Below are positions 11,610 through 26,600 of a stretch of 64,000 bases of DNA, in pieces. The stretch covers positions 13,792,397 through 13,856,396 of the forward strand of contig CM060893.1 of the NCBI GenBank assembly GCA_030762935.1, given 5' to 3'. Source of the DNA: Hymenopus coronatus. Taxonomy: Eukaryota > Arthropoda > Insecta > Mantodea > Hymenopodidae. Below the pieces are notes generated by a model. It was not told the origin of the DNA and did no database searches. It saw nothing but the letters and a program-made list of their open reading frames with translations. Within the stretch, counting starts at the first letter, position 1. Every line of letters begins with the position of its first letter. The position numbers were made by a program, and so were the translations under genes.

Positions 11610-14600
11610 GATTAGCATGAAGTAAATAGGAGTATGAGCTTTTTAACAATAATTTGTTGCAGCGCCTCATCAACATATGTTTTAGTCTTGTCAGGAATGT
11701 ATAAGGTAAGTGATGTTGGTTATGGTTTACAGGTGACAGAAGCTACGTCCACCCAGGTGGAGCCAGAGGGCGCGCTGCAGTCGCAGTCCATCCTAAGGTC
11801 TTTGCTTCAGACGCCTGCTCCACCCAGGTAAGTGACCTATCAGCTGATTACCAGAGTTGAAGCAATTCAGTGGCAGAGTTAAATAATACTTATTCACGTA
11901 TGAGCTTCATTAGACCCTGAAAGCAAGATGTATAATACACGAGAGAGGTAATTATACATCCACTCACTACTTGAATATTTTTATCCGCGAACATTTAAAG
12001 AGCAATACGTGACTGGAATTGATAAAAGTGTAGTTTTTACATTCTCTATACGCACTAGGTAGTGCATAGAGAAGGTACTGCACTCCATCCAAAAATTCAA
12101 TAGCGAGATTTCACCGGAAATATGTTTTAGGTTCCCCTGTGTTTAAAGAAAGTATTTTCAGAAAAAGGTCTGTGTGCGCGTGAACACGATAACTCAAAAA
12201 CGAAAAGTCGGTAAAATACCAAACTTGGTATTTAAGTTTAGCATCTTCCAAGGATGCGACAAGAAGATTTTGAGAAAAATCCCCCCACCCCCAACTACCC
12301 TTTACATGGAACTTTTTTTAAAAATTTTGATTTTCTAAAAAATGGCTCTAACGATTTTGATTAAAATATCATATATTAAAGATACTTACCTGAAAAACAA
12401 AACGTATATCTTGAATTTTCTGGGAATAGCCTCTGAACACTACTTCATTCTGGGTCAATTTTACGGAATTTTGCATAACTGCTGAACCGTAAGAGATGGA
12501 CAAAAACTTACTGCACGAAAAATGTAGAGCACGTTAAAACACCCACTTTGTTATATATATATATTTTTTTTCGTGGAGTTCGTCAATTTTGAGACATTCC
12601 TTGTTTTTCGTTTCTGCTATGAAAAACTTATATTTTTCTCATACAGGAATTTATCAACCCGTATCCATACAAAGCAACTTCAGTGACATATCAACCAGCT
12701 TTTAACTATACTTTAACCTATGGTACTCCCTTATTTCGCTTCTACTTACAAGGAAGCAAGGAATAAGATTATTTCTGCTATTTTTTTATAAGAATGAAGT
12801 AAATAGAAGTATAAGTTTTTTAAGAATAATTTGTTGCAGAGATGTAGAGAAAGTCATGTGAATGGAACACATCAGATTTTTTTTGGAGTACAGTACTTGC
12901 TCTACTACAGTGTACGTTGTACATTAAGAAAGCTTGCATTAAACCAGAAACTGACATCTTCGATTTAGTGTTCCAGAGGACTTCGCCCCAGAGAAGTCGA
13001 CGATGATTGAACTGGTCCCTCCTAGTTATGCTTCCCCACAGGATGTGCTGCAGTACTGTACACCTGACAACTTCTCCATGCCGAGGTTCTGGGGACGCGC
13101 CGATACCAGCACCTTCACCTGCTATCGGTCTCCTCTTTGTTCTACGTGGTGAGTATCACAAATGTGTAACTTAATTTAGGCCTGCGCTCCTTTATCACGA
13201 ATAACGCGACTGGCACCCCGCTGTACCATACAAATTCTTATGTGTAAATAGCACCGGACCAGCCGCCAGTTTCTTCCTTATGCTAACGCTGAAAATCTTG
13301 ATTGCATAATATAAAAATCTGATGTGTTCCATTCACATGACTTTTCTATCTGCTTCGTAAACAAATGATTCTTATAAAAGACTATTCTTTTATACACATC
13401 GCGCTAATCAAGAGAAATAAGGGAACTCGCTAAGATAAGGCGTTAATCAAATCTTTTAAAGCCGATCGCTTTATGAAACAATTGCAATTTTTTTTTTTTA
13501 GTTTAACATCCTTTAACCTGGTTGGTCATATCGGATGATAAATTAAATTGGTGAAATGTTGTTCAAATGATCTCGGGGTCCATAAAGCTTAAAGTTACTC
13601 GACATTAACCTTCTCAGGATAAGGGAAAACCCCGAGAAAAACCTTATCCGCGTAACTCGCCTAAGCGAGATTCGAACTCACGACCTGTTGAACGTGAAGC
13701 AGACACGCTACTACCACACCACCCAGACGGACTAATCGATTCTTTTGTTTGCTAGGAGTAAAGAAAAGAAAGACGAAAAAAATTTACTTTCCGTTTGAGA
13801 AAAGTTGAAGTAGAATAAACTTAAACAATAACATCTCGGAAACGATCAACTCTACAACACAAATTGTGTGTTTTAACGAGATCTACATTTTTGTCCATCT
13901 GGTATGGTTTACCAGTAATTCAGAGTGAACTAGTCTTCAGAGGCTGTTCTCAAGAAATTCAGGATGTACCTATATTTTATTTGCCATGTACACAGCTTGA
14001 ATATACGGTATTTTAATCAAAATCCTTAGACCCCCTCTTTTTTGAGAAAATCAAAATTTTCGACATTTTTTTCATGTAAACGGTAATGTGAAATCCTTTG
14101 GAAATACGAAACTTAAATAAATCCTAGTTTAAATTTAACAGATTATTCGTTTTTGAAGTACATTGCCCCCCCCCAACATACACAGACATGAACATCGATC
14201 TTTTACTATTTTTTTTTTTTTTTTTCCAATTTAGGGGTTTCTAAGTATATATTGCTGGTGAAATCTCGGTATCCAATTATAGATAAAATACAATAATTTC
14301 TCTATATACTATGTACATGTGCATGGGGTAGATGATAGTAGAACGATGTCAAAAAAATCAGATGTGTTCCACTCACCTGACTTTCTCTACATCTCTGTAA
14401 AATTATTGCTAGAAAGCTTATGCTTCTATTTACTTCATTCTAATCAAGAAAAAACAGCAGAAATAGTCTTATTACTTGCTTCCTTGTAAGTAGAAGCGAA
14501 ATAATGGAGTACCATAGGTTAAAATGATAGTCAAAAGATGGTTGCTATGTGACTGATGTTCCTTTGTATGGATAGGAGTTGATACATTCCTGTAGAAAGC

Positions 14601-17600
14601 CGAAACAAAAAACAAGGAATATATGAAAAAACGACCAACTCCACGAAAAAAATGTATATAGCATAAATTGTGTGTTTTATCGTGCTCTAAATTTGTTGTG
14701 TGGCAAGTTTTTGTCTATTTCTTAGGGTTTAGCAGTTATGCAAAATTCTGTAAAATTCATTAAGAATAAAGTAGTCTCCAGAGGCTATTCCCAGAAAATT
14801 AAAGATATACATATTATTTGTCAGGTAAATATGTTTAATATACGATATTTTAATCAAAATCGTTACAGCCATTTTTAAAAAAAATTAAAAATCAAAGTTT
14901 TATGTAAAGGGTAGTTGGGAGTGGGGGGGATTTTCTTGAAAATCTTTATGTCGCATCCTTGGGAGATACCAAACTTAAATACCAAGATTGTATTTTACCA
15001 ACCTTTTTCTGAAAATACTTTTTTTTTTGGATTCAGGGGGGCCCAAAACATGAATTTCCGGTGAAATCTCGGTATCGAACTTTTGGGTGTAATGCAATAC
15101 CTTCACTATACACTAAGTACATAGTACATGTAGAGAAAATAAAGGCTTCATTGGAATGTTAAAGTGGAAGTCGGTTAATGCGATACGATGGGTCTGTACA
15201 GGCGTGTTTGACGCATTATCCAACATTGACAGTGGAATTATTGGAAAACGCAAGCTTTTTACTCTGAGATTTATTGCCTAAGTTTTATCTTCAAGTATTT
15301 CTCTTATTCGATTGTCTAATGTTTCTTTTTGCGTAACACAGACCCTCTCTACCTACCTATAAATTATGTATATTAGCAACGCTGACAGCAGCGAATTCCT
15401 GTATAAATTCAAACTGACAGTTGACATGCGACTCCGCTCGACCGAAATTTAACACGACTGTACTATACGCTACAACAGTTATGGGCAAATCCCGCTGCTC
15501 TTTCTTCTTATGTGTTCCATTCACATGACTTTCTCTACCGGTTCTAAAAACAAACTTTTCTTATAAAAGATATTATTGTTGTTATTATTATTATTTTTTT
15601 TACTTTCTCTACACGTATGTACTTAGTGTATAGAGAAGGTATTGCATTGCAACCAAAATTTCGATACCGAGATTTCACCGGAAATACATGTTTAGGGTCC
15701 CCCTGAATAAAAAAAACATTTTTACAAAAAGGTCCATGTGTGTGTTCCTTTGGACAGCATAGCTCAAAAACGAAAAGACCGTTAAATACCAAACTTGGTA
15801 TTTAAGTTTGGTTTATTCCAAGGATGCGAAACGGAAGATTTTCAAGAGAATCCCCCCACTCCAACTACCCTTTACATGGAACTTTTTTCTAAAATTTTTA
15901 TTTTCTTAAAAGTGGCTCTAAAGATTTTGATTAAAATATCGTATATTAAAGATATTTATCTGACAAATAAAATGTATATCTTGAATTTTCTGGGAATAGC
16001 CTCTGAAGACTTCTTTAGTCTAGATCAATTTTACGGAATTTTGCATAACTGCTAAACCGTAAGAGATGGACAAAAACTTACCACACAAAAAATGTAGAGC
16101 ACGTTAAAACACACAGTTTTTATAATACAGGTAATTTTTTTTTTTCGTGGAGTTAATCTTTTCTGAGCTACTCCTTGTTAATAATTCCAGCTTAGAAAAA
16201 CTTACTTTTCTTATACTGGAATTTGAATGTCCAGATAAAACAAAGGAACTTCAGTCACATAGCAACCAGCTTTTGACTATCACTTTAACCTATGGTACTC
16301 CCTTATTTCCCTTCTACTTACAAGGAAGCAAGTAATAAAATTATTTCTGTTATTTTTTCTATTTTAGCATGAAGTAAATAGAAGCATAAGCTTTTTAACA
16401 ATATGTTACTGAGATGTAGAGAAAGTCATGTGAATGCAACACATCAGATTTTTCTTCGGACCATTCCTATCAGAAATGGTGTTAATTCATCGTTGTTATT
16501 CGGTTTCTATTTCTTATTTAATTTTTATATTTCTATCTCGTATGTACAATGTTCATAGTAGATCGATAAGGTATTATATTCCACCCAAAAATTCGATACC
16601 GATATTTCACTGGAAATATATATTTTGAGAAACCACTCAAATCGAGAAAAACAGTTTTAGAAAAAGGTCCTTGTGTGTCTGTGAACGCGATAATCAAAAA
16701 AAATCTGATGTGTACCATTCACACAACTTTCTCTACATCTCTGCAACAAATTATTCTTAAAAAGCTTATTCTCCTATTTCCCTCGTGCTAACCAGTAAAA
16801 CATTAGCAGAAATAGTCATATTACTTGCTTCCTTGTAAGTAGCAACGAAATAAGGGAGTGCCATAGGTTAAAGTGATAGTCAAAAGCTGGTTGCTATGAG
16901 ACTGAAGTTCCTTTGTTTGTATGGACAGGAGTTGATAAATTCCTGTATGAGAAAAGTTGAGTTTTTCATAGCCGAAATCAAAAACAAGGAATGTTTCAAA
17001 AGCAATAAACTCCAGGAAAAAAATGTATATAACATAAATTGTGTGTTTTAAAGTGCTCTACATTTGTTATGTGGTAAGTTTTTGTCCATCTCTTACGGTT
17101 CAGCAGTTATGAAAATTCCGTAAAACTCACCCAGAATAAAGTAGTCTTCAGAGGCTATTCCCAGAAAATTCCAGATATATATTTTATTTTTCAGGTAAAT
17201 ATCTTTAATATTCGAAATTTTAATCAAAACCGTTAGAGCCATTTTTGAGAAAATCAAAATTTTCGAAAAAATGTTCCATGTAAAGGGTAGTTGGGGGTGG
17301 TGGGATTATTCTCAAAATCTTCGTGTCGTATCCCTGGAAGATACTAAACTTAAATACCAAGTTTGGTATTTTACCGACTTTTCGTTTTTGAGTTATCGTG
17401 TTCACAGACACACACACACACGGACCTTTTTCTGAAACTGTTTTTCTTTTTTGATACAGAGGACCCTAAAACATATTTCCGGTGAAGTCTCGGTATCGAA
17501 TTTTTGGGTGGAGTGCAATACCTTCTCTATACACTATACATAGTGCGTGTAGAGAAAGTAAAGAAACAAAGAAAAACTAGGATCTCTCGCATAGCAGACA

Positions 17601-20600
17601 GGTGCTGATTGTTATTCATTGACGTTTTAAGATTTACATTTTAAAGTTTGAACTCTGAACTAGAATGGAAATGCCCTTTAAAAGCAACTCTCTTCTTGTC
17701 TTGTTGGTTTTACTTCAACACTCGATAACGAGATTTCACCGGAAATACATGTTTTAGGATCCCCTTCATCCAAAAAAAAAGCATTTCCAGAAAAAGGTCC
17801 GTGTGTCTGTGAACACGATAACTCAAAAACGAAAAGTAGCTAAAATACCAAACTTGGTATTTAAGTTCGGTATCTTCCAGGGCTACGACACGAAGATTCT
17901 AAGAAAAATCCCCCCACCCCAAACTATCCTTTATATGGAACTTTTTTCGAAAATGTTGATTTTCTTAAAAATCGCTCTAACGATTTTGATTAAAATATCG
18001 GCTATTAAAGATATTTAGCTGACAAATAAAATGTATATCTTGAATTTTCTGCGAATAGCTTCTAAAGGCCTGTTTATTCTGGATGAATTTTGCTTAATTT
18101 AGCATAACTAGTAAACCGTAAGAGATAGATAAAAACTTACTATACACAAAATGTAGGCCTTGTTAAAATACACAACTTATATCATATACATTTTTCTCGT
18201 GGAGCTTACCGTTTTCGAGGTATTCATTGATATTAGTTTCAATTGTGAAGTACTTCTACTTTTCTCGGACGGGAGTGTCCGTTTTTCTTTTGTTCTACTC
18301 CTGGCCAAGAAAAGAAGCGATTTGTAATGACAATCGCATAACGACAGCTTTTAAAACATTTGACTATTGGTTTAGCCTAGTGTATTCCCTTATTTTTTCC
18401 TACTTATACGGAACTAAGTAATAACATTGTGCTGAATACCTCGATTAACAAGGTGCAGAAAGAAGAATAATCTTATGTAAGAAGTTTGTAGAACGGCTAG
18501 GGAAAGTCATGTGAGTTTAACATATCAGATTTTTACTTTCGCTACATGTACAATGTACATAGTGTATAAGGAAGGTATTGTATTCCACCCAAAAATTCGA
18601 TACCGAGATTTCACCTGAAATACATGTTTTAGGACCCCAAAAAGAGTATTTTCGGATTGGTTGTGTCCGTGAACAGGATAAATCTTAAACGAAAAGTCAG
18701 TAAAATACCAAACTTGGTATTTAAGTTTAGTACTTTCCAGGGATGCGACACGAAAATTTTAAGAATAATCCCCTCACCATAAACGACCTTTTACATAGAG
18801 AACTTTTCAAACAATTTAGATTTTCTCAAAATAGCTCTAAAAATTTTCATAAATCTATTTATATGGCAAATAAAATGTATTTCTTGAACTTTCTGGGAAT
18901 AGGTTTTAAAGTTATTTTTATTCTGAATGAATTTTACTAAATTTTGCATAACTGGTAAGAGATAGACAAAAAGTTACTTCACAAAGAATGTAGATCTCGT
19001 CAAAACACACAATATATGACACATACGTTTTTTTTTCGTAGAATTGACCATTTCTGAGATATTCCTTGTTATATGTTTTGAGATGTTAAATAAACATTTC
19101 TCACACGGAAAGCTGTAACCTCTGTAGATTTCATCCACATGTCAAGTAGCTTTTAAAAGATTTGACTATCGTTTTAGCTTTGTATATGCTTTGCAACAAT
19201 AATTTGTTAGAGATGTAGAGAAGGCCATGTAAATGGAAAACCTCAAATTTTTTGGCATGATAATTATCTGTGGACGATATGGTGAATGTTTCAGTGCCAG
19301 CACACCTACTACCGTCCAGGAGGCGGCAGAGGATGTCCCCTGGTGGCCGACAGAAGATGTACAGACACCTGAATGCTTCAGACAAGATGACAAGATATCC
19401 TATCCTCTCATATACAACTACCTCACCTCTACAGAAGACCAGGTTGGTGTTTCTTAAATTTCGTTTCAGACAAATTATTACAAGGATCAGCTGATAAGTC
19501 AGAGGCCTCTCAATGAAAACACAATTCACTTTTTGCTTTATTTCTCAACATAATTTCCGTAAAATTGACCCAGAATAAAGTAGTCTTCAGAGGCTATTCC
19601 CAGAAAATTCAAAATATACATACTATTTGTCAGGTAAATATCTTTAATATACGATATTTTAATCAAAATCGTTAAAACCATTTTATAGAAAATCAAAATT
19701 TTCGAAAAAAGTTCCATGTAAAAGGTAGTTTGGGGTGGGGGGGGATTTCCCCCAAAATCTTCGTGTCGCATCCCTGGAAGTGCTGAGTTTGGTATTTTAC
19801 CGACTTTTCGTTTTTGAGTTATCATGTTCACAGACACACACGGACCTTTTTCTGAAAATACTTTTTTTTTTTTGATACAGGGGACTCTAAAACATATATT
19901 TCTGGTGAAATCTCGGTATCGAATTTTTGGTGGAGTGCAATACCTTCTCTATAGACTATGTACATAGTACGTGTAGAGAAAGTGAAAATTCTAAAAAGCA
20001 AGTACGGGTGCGTCCATGCTACCTGCTTTTATTGTCTGTGGATGAATCGCCATTAGTATCTATATTCCGTTTTAATATTGTTTTATAAGATGGAACTTTG
20101 GGTCGTGGCATTAAATACCTAATTCGACATTTACCTTGGTGACTGAGGGGAAACCACAAAAAATTCCCAGCCAGTTTGGTCGGTTGAGGCAGTACATATC
20201 TTGTCACTGGGCAAAGAGTTATTCAGAAGGGAAATATAAATGTACAGTGAAAATAGGAAGGGTAGAAAGACTTCAAACATGTATAAGTCACGAGCTGGTG
20301 GCACAAGATACCGTTACGTCCGTGCACTGACCCAAAGGGGTAAAAGAACACTGCCCAAGGGAACATAACGGAACAGAAGAAAATGCTCTCCGCTGGTCAA
20401 GGGGACGCTTTTTGAGGCACTTGGCGAAGAACCAAGATGTGCTATTTAGAGTCCGTGGTGGAGCCGGACAGGCTACCTTTAGTTGCGATTGAAATAGTTA
20501 TTGTAATACCGACCAGAGTTTATAACACGACTTTAAAGTAATAAACATGTTTACCACAAACTAATATGTGTTCTACTTTTTCTCCTCTAGCTGTGGGAAC

Positions 20601-23600
20601 CGCTGGCAGCGAGTTCTCCTAACTCGGACAAACCTGCAGACCTGCTACCACTCCTGGACGCCGTCAGTCAAGTCTCCTGTCGCTACGTCGAGCAAGGTTG
20701 TGTCCGGGGGTGGATACAGGGTGCCTCTGAACAGGCAGAACATGAGCAGGCCTGCGAGTTCCAGCCCATCGCCTGTCCCTTGCAGTACTGTAGCTGGAAC
20801 AATCAGCTCAGGAACCTGACCGACCACCTGCGTGAGGTGAGTGCCTAGGGATCATCGTGCATATGTTACATGGAAGGACTTGTACAAGATATAACCTATA
20901 ACAATTGACTGTCCAATGGATGCTTTAATCAGACCAACATGGCAAAAACTGCCGAAAATCCTTTGAATCTCAAAACCATTTTTACTTTCTCTACACGTAC
21001 TATATACATAGTGTATACAGAAGGTATTGCACTCCACCCAAAAATCCGATACCGAGATTGATCCATGTTTTAGGGTCCCCTGTATAAAAAGGAACATTTT
21101 CAGAAAAAGGTCCGTGTGTCTGTGAACACGATGACTCTAAAACAAAAAGTCACTAAGATACCAAACTTTGTATTTAAGTTTAGTATCTTCCAAGTATGCG
21201 ACACAAACATTTTCAAGAAAATCCCCCCACCCCCAACTACTCCTTACATGGAATTTTTTTCGAACATTTTGATTTTCTTAACAATTGCTCTAACGGTTTT
21301 GATTAAAATATTGTATATTAAAGATATTTACCTGACAAATAAAATGTATATCTTGAATTTTCTGGGAATAGCCTCTGAAGACTACTTTCTTCTGCATGAA
21401 TTTTAACGGAATTTTGCATAACTGCTAAACCGTAAGAGATGGACAAAAACTTAACACACTAAAATGTAGAGCACGTTAAAACACACAATTTACGTAATAT
21501 ACACTTTTTTCGTGGGGTTGATCGTTTTTAAGATATTCCTTGTTTTCGGTTCCAGCTTTAAAAAACTTAGATTCTCTCACACAGGAATTTGTCAACTTCA
21601 GTCACATAGCAACCAACTTTTGACTATCAACTTAACCTATAGTACTCCCTTATTTCCCTTTTACTTACAAGGAAGCAAATAATAAGACTATTTCTGTGAA
21701 TTACCTCTCGATTAGCGTGAAGTAAATAGAAGAAAAATCTTTTTAACAATAATTTATTGTAGAGATGTAGAAAAGTCGTGTGAATGGAACACATCGGATT
21801 TTTTTTCTAAAAATTTGCAGAGATAAATTGTATTATATAATGGCCAATAGTAATTTCAACAAGGTTTCTGAACTTTTAAATAAATCAACACCACGAGCAA
21901 ATTTATCTATAAAATATAAGAACTCGAATTAAATTTGACTGCCACAGTATAAATAGAAAGTATACAATTAAAAGAAATAATTCAATAGGACATTAATCTG
22001 TTTCTAATAGTGTTGTTGGTGAGGCCATCTTTGGATATCTATGTGGAAAACAAATGACGGTCGCAAAGAAATTAACAGGGGCTTTGGATGTGGAATAAGT
22101 AGCCATGATTAGTTAAAGGACGTTATTTCGTAGCGTTTTATTGGCTAAAATATTTCGAGTAGTATAAGCGTGGAATATTAAAGTAATTAGAAAAAGTTTG
22201 TATCACAAGCAGGAGTTTGAAACGAAGAAAAGAATTCATTTTAAGGGTAGAGAAGTGATTTCAAAAGTGCTCTCCTGTGATGGTTGGCTGGCCTTTGAAT
22301 GAATTTAATCTTTCTTAAAAGTACCTACTAAACTTTTACGACTATATTTTTAATTGTTGCATTTGTAAAGCCCCCTTTAACTTTTTAGGCTCGTAATGGT
22401 GGCTTTGACTTCATAAAAACTTACACTTGGTGCGTTCATTCTCTAAACCGTGGGCTATTTTAACGTTTTATTCTTGACGTTTTCTGTTTACTTTCTCTAC
22501 ACGTACTATATACATAGTGTATAGAGAAGGTATTGTAATGCACCCAAAAATTGTATACCCAGATTTCACCGTAAATACATGTTATGAGACCCCCTGAATA
22601 AATAAAGCATTTTTAGAAAAAGGTCCGTGTATATCTGTGAACACTATAACTCAAAAACGAAAAGTCGGTAAAATACCAAACTTGGTATTTAAGGTTAGTA
22701 GCTTCCAGGGATGCGATACGAATATTTTGAGAAAAATCCCTTCACCCCAAACTACTCTTTACATGAAACTTTTTTCGAAATATTTGATTTTCTTAAGATG
22801 TCTCAACGCTTTTGATTAAAATACCGTATATTAAAGATATTTACCTAACAAATAGAATGTATATCTTGAAATTTCTGGGAATAGCCTCTGAAGACTACTT
22901 TATTCTGAACGAGTTTTACGGAATTTTGCATAACTGCTAAACCGTAGGAGATGGACAAAAACTTACCACACAAAAAATGTAGAGCAGGTTAAAACACACA
23001 GTTTATGTAATATACATTTTTTCGTGGAGTTGATCGTTTTTAAGATATTCCTTGTATTCTGTTTCCGCTTTGAAAAACTTGTACTTCTCTCATACAGGGA
23101 TTTGTCAACTCCTGCCCATACAAACAAAGGAAGTTCAGTCACATAGCAACCAGCTTTTGACTCACTTTAAAGTATGCTACTCCCTTATTTCCTTTCTGCT
23201 TACAAAGAAACAACCAATAAGACTATTTCTGTAAATTTTTTCTCGATAAGCATGGAGTAAATAGAAGTATAAGCTTTTTAACAATAATTTGTTACAGAGA
23301 TGAAGAGAAAGTTATGTGAATGGAACACATCAGATCTTTTTTTTTTTTTTTTCGTTAACTTTTATACTGAGCTTTTATCCGCATTACCAAAATTCTATGA
23401 AAGGTAGGGAACGAATATGGAGAAAGAAAAATTCCCCTTCCTAGCTGGAAACTGAACTGATGCAACTTTTTGGGTGTAAAATCGATTTTTAACGATGTGA
23501 CTAATATCTACTACTTACCGAAATTGTTGTTACTGAAGTAATTTAACATTTGCACATCTAGCCTGGTTGCCATAGAAACAAAGGAATCTCAATACTGTAA

Positions 23601-26600
23601 TGCACACGTGCGGTAAGCAAAACAGTTGATTCACCATTTTTTGAATCTATTGCCCCTCAGCAAGGGATTTGTGGTGGATAGGAGGACCCAAAACATGTAC
23701 CGGTGAAATAAAAATCGTGTTTACAAAAAGGTCCGCGTGTGTGTGTCTGTGAACACGATAAGTAAAAACGAAAAGTCGTAAAATACCGAACTTGGTATTT
23801 AAGTTTAGTATCTTCCAGGGATGCGACACGAAGATGGAAAAAATTTCGAAAATTCTTATTTTCTCAGAAATGGCCACTGATTTTCATTAAAGTACCGTAT
23901 AATAAAGATGTTTACACAATACATAAAATGTATATCTTGAATTTTCTGAGAATAGCCATAAAGATCTCTTTATTCTGAATGAATTTTGTTGAGTTTTGAG
24001 CAACTGGTAAACCGTAAGAAATGGACAAAAATTTACTACACTAAAAGTTTACATCTCGTTAAAACCCGCAATTTATGTCATATGATTTTTTTGTCTAATG
24101 TTCCATTTCTGAGATATCCCTTGTTATTTGTTTCAGATTTAAAATATTTAAAACATTTTTCACATGGAAGGCAACTGGTTGTTAAAAGATGTGTCGTTTT
24201 TACCTGGTGTAGTCCATTATTTCCTTCTACTCATAAGAAAGCAAGTATTTAAAACAATTTATGCTGATGTTTGTCATGATTAACATAAAGTAGATAGAAG
24301 AATAATATTTTTACTTTCTCTAGCCCCATATGTACAATGTACATAGGAATAGAGAAGTATTGTATTCCACCAAAAAGTCGATACCGAAATTTCGCCGGAA
24401 ATACACGTTTTAGGACCCCCTGTATCCAAAAAAAGCATTTTCAGAAAAAGGTCCGTGTGTGTGCCTGTGAACACGATAACTCAAAAACGATAAGTAGCTA
24501 AAATACCAAACTTGGTATTTAAGTTTAGCATCTTCCAGGGATGCAACACGAAGATTTTGACAAAAATCCCCCCATCCCAAACTATCCTTTACATGGAACT
24601 TTTTTAGAAAATTTTGATTAAAATATCATATATTAAAGGTATTTACCTGACAAATAAAATGTATATCTTCAGTGTTCTGGGAATAGCTTCTGAATTCCTG
24701 TTTATTCTGAATGAAGTTTACTTAATTTGGCATAGCTAGTAAACCGTAAGAGGTAGACAAAAACTTGCTACACAAAAAATGTAGTTCTTGTTAAAATACA
24801 CAAGTTATGTCATATACATTTTTCTCGTGGAGCTTACCGTTTTCGAAGTATTCATTGTTATTAGTTTCAGTTGTGAAGTACTTATAGATACTTTTCTCAG
24901 ACGGGAGTGCCCGTTTTTCTTTTGTTCTACTCCTGGCCAAGAAAAGAAGTGATTTGTAATGACAATCGCATAACGACAGCTTTTTAAAACATTTGACTAT
25001 TGGTTTAGCCTAGTGTATTCCCTTATTTTCTTCCTACTTATACGGAACTAAGTAATAACATTGTGCTGAATACCTCGATTAACAAGGTGCAGAAAGAAGA
25101 ATAATCTTATGTATGAAGTTTGTAGAACAGGTAGAGAAAGTCATGTGAATTTAACACATCAGAGTGTGAGCGGTCGATTTAAAAGAGTGGGCTTGGGTAC
25201 ATCATGATATAGAACTCGGTTTGTTTTTTTTGGAAATGTTGCAGGTACATCGGGGAGAGATAGTGAAGAGGTCCGAGAAGAGCGAGGTCATCTTCCTGCA
25301 CGAGTTACGTGCTCGACAGCGTATGGTGTTCCTCCGGGATGTGAACAGGAAACTCTTTGTGTTGAGTGTCTCCTGCCAAGGGCATGTCTTGCACGCTGCA
25401 GTCCAGGTAATGCTCCATTCACAATAAGATGAAGCGCAGAGGTAGAATTTTGCATTATTTTCTCTATGCATTGCCTGCTGTTCAACAGCAGAAGACCGCA
25501 ATACGAAATTTTACAGCATCTATATTTCTTTGCTCTCACAAATTGTAAGGCGCAAAGAGATAATGCACATTGCACTAAATGTGCAGGTTCATCATTTTCT
25601 GCAGTTATCAATGTTTTGGTCTAACAGCTATTGGGGTGTCACTGCCCTGAGGGTCAGTTGTGTGTGTGTAATTTTTATAGTCTGTTTATTTATTACTTTC
25701 TCTACACGTACTATGTACATAGTGTATAGAGAAGGCATTGTAATGCACCTAAAAATTCCATATCGAAATTTCACCGGAAATAATTGTTTTAGGGCCTCCT
25801 TAATAAAAAAAATAGCCTCTGTGGGCAGCATAGCTCAAAAACGAAAAGACCGATAAATACCAAATTTACTCTTTACATGATTTTTTTTGGAAAATTTCAT
25901 TTTCTCAAAAATGGCTCTAACGATTTTGATTAAAATATTGTATATTAAAGACAAATAATATGTATATACAATTTTTCTACGAATAACCTATGAAGACTAC
26001 TCTATTCTGGATGAATTTTACGAAACTACCGTAACAAAAAAGACAAAAACTTACCACAAAAAATGTAGAGCACATTAAAACACACAATTTATGCTATATG
26101 CATTTTTTTCGTGGAGTTGGTCGTGCTTGAGCTATTCCTTGTTTTTAGTTTCAGCTTTGAAAAAAATACTTTTCTCATATATGAATTTGTCAACTCCTGT
26201 GCGTATAAACAAAAGAACATCAGTCACATAGCAACCAGCTTTTGACTGTCACTTGAATTTATGGTACTCCCTTATTTCGCTTCTACTTACAAGGAAGCAA
26301 GTAATGAGACTATTTCTGGTAGTTTTTTCTCGATTAGTATAAAGTAAATAATTTGTTGCGAGATGTAGAAGTAGTCAAGTGAATGGAACACATCAAAGTT
26401 TGTTTATTAAAAAATTAGTACTTTTTTCTTACGAATTTTCTTAACTAGCATTCTGATTGGTCTTCCCTAGGACCTGCGCTGATGCGCGTTATGTTTGTGC
26501 TTGTATCTCATTGCGAATGTAACTTTAAAGGTCCCATTTACAATACAGAAGTTGGCCCGGGTTTCTAGATCCCTAAGCTACATGCGGATTTCTTCCAAGC

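Noticed and set aside
11663..11705. Exon-like 43-nt segment before exon 4 (GTTGCAG|...|GTAAGT)
   Set aside because: Its length breaks the phase 0-0 join of exons 3 and 4 and it reads into a TAA. It may still be a cryptic or untranslated exon, but not part of the coding model.
19131..19529. A 132-codon minus-strand open frame over exon 6
   Set aside because: It is the antisense shadow of exon 6; the + frame has splice sites and joins in phase on both sides.
25202..25611. Two minus-strand open frames over exon 8
   Set aside because: Antisense shadows of exon 8, with no splice or domain support.
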